From assembly GCA_018816485.1 (NCBI GenBank), contig JAHIVL010000089.1:1-5119 (forward strand): a stretch of 5,119 nucleotides of DNA, written 5' to 3'. Below the pieces are notes generated by a model. That model was not told where the DNA came from. It ran no database searches and worked only from the letters and a program-made list of their open reading frames with translations. This stretch comes from Patescibacteria group bacterium. GTDB taxonomy: Bacteria > Patescibacteriota > Microgenomatia > UBA1400 > PJMF01. This document shows, piece by piece, positions 5,033 through 5,119 of this stretch (position 1 is the stretch's first letter; each line of letters opens with the position of its first letter). A program made the position numbers and the translations under genes.

Positions 5033-5119
5033 AGTTCGGGTCCATTCCAGAGTAATGAGCTATGTGGATAAAATCTGTGCCTAAATTCTAGGGTTATCTC
5101 ACTGGAACGATTTTTGAAC
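5033..5119. repeat. Imperfect palindromic element, copy 3 (full, ends at window edge)
   Basis: The left arm AGTTCGGGTCCATTCCAG (5033-5050) resembles copy 1's AGTTCGAATCCAACC. The right arm at 5093-5119 is the shared repeat arm. GTTC pairs with the terminal GAAC, and TTCCAG (5045-5050) pairs with CTGGAA (5102-5107), leaving unpaired spacers of 7 and 8 bases. The span is 87 bp, as in copy 1, and the centre (about 5053-5092) is unrelated to copy 1. The window stops on the last base of the arm. Confidence 0.7.

Noticed and set aside
2980..5119. CRISPR array from the three similar 23-27 bp repeats
   Set aside because: The copies are about 670 and 1447 bp apart with genes between them. There are no regular spacers and no cas genes.

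Overview
The window is an AT-rich bacterial segment. The standard code fits: TAA and TAG end the complete genes and no gene needs TGA to be read as an amino acid. No taxonomic marker gene is present. The best hint to origin is the gene at the left edge, a secreted protein ending in a dockerin-like segment. That style (signal peptide, beta-sandwich repeats, 'D-A-D ... D-A-S-I-W-R-S-E-F' ending) is one I associate with Candidate Phyla Radiation bacteria of the Microgenomates type. The start regions, which resemble leaderless promoters, fit a small AT-rich genome of that kind. The assignment is an inference.

Layout from left to right. Bases 1-1440 (minus) hold a secreted protein that runs off the left edge inside its dockerin-like domain. 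Bases 1441-1648 are an AT-rich spacer with a small perfect inverted repeat. Bases 1649-2830 (minus) hold a 12-helix-type major facilitator transporter. Bases 3002-3553 (minus) hold a GNAT-type N-acetyltransferase. Bases 3784-4446 (plus) hold an FMN nitroreductase-family oxidoreductase. Bases 4447-4503 (minus) look like the last codons of a decayed gene, with an ending similar to that of the GNAT gene. Bases 4532-5005 (minus) hold a 157-residue soluble protein of unknown family.

The most interesting signal is a dispersed repeat between the genes. A 23-27 bp arm (TCTCACTGG-A/G-A/G-CGATTTT...) occurs three times in the same orientation, at 2980, 3650 and 5093. In two copies (about 2916-3002 and 5033-5119) the arm is the right half of an imperfect palindrome of exactly 87 bp. 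The left half starts AGTTCG and the middle differs. The copies delimit small modules: GNAT alone (670 bp), then nitroreductase plus unknown gene (1447 bp). The last base of the window is the last base of a repeat arm. An outer pair, an unpaired spacer, an inner pair and a variable loop recall integron attC sites, but the canonical core sequence is missing. The element may therefore be a recombination site of another kind, a MITE/REP-like element, or a structured RNA.

The genes do not form a pathway. They look like an accessory set of single genes (transporter, acetyltransferase, nitroreductase, unknown), mostly with their own promoters. The GNAT gene and the unknown gene share an extended -10 element placed 6 bp before the ATG, which predicts leaderless mRNAs.
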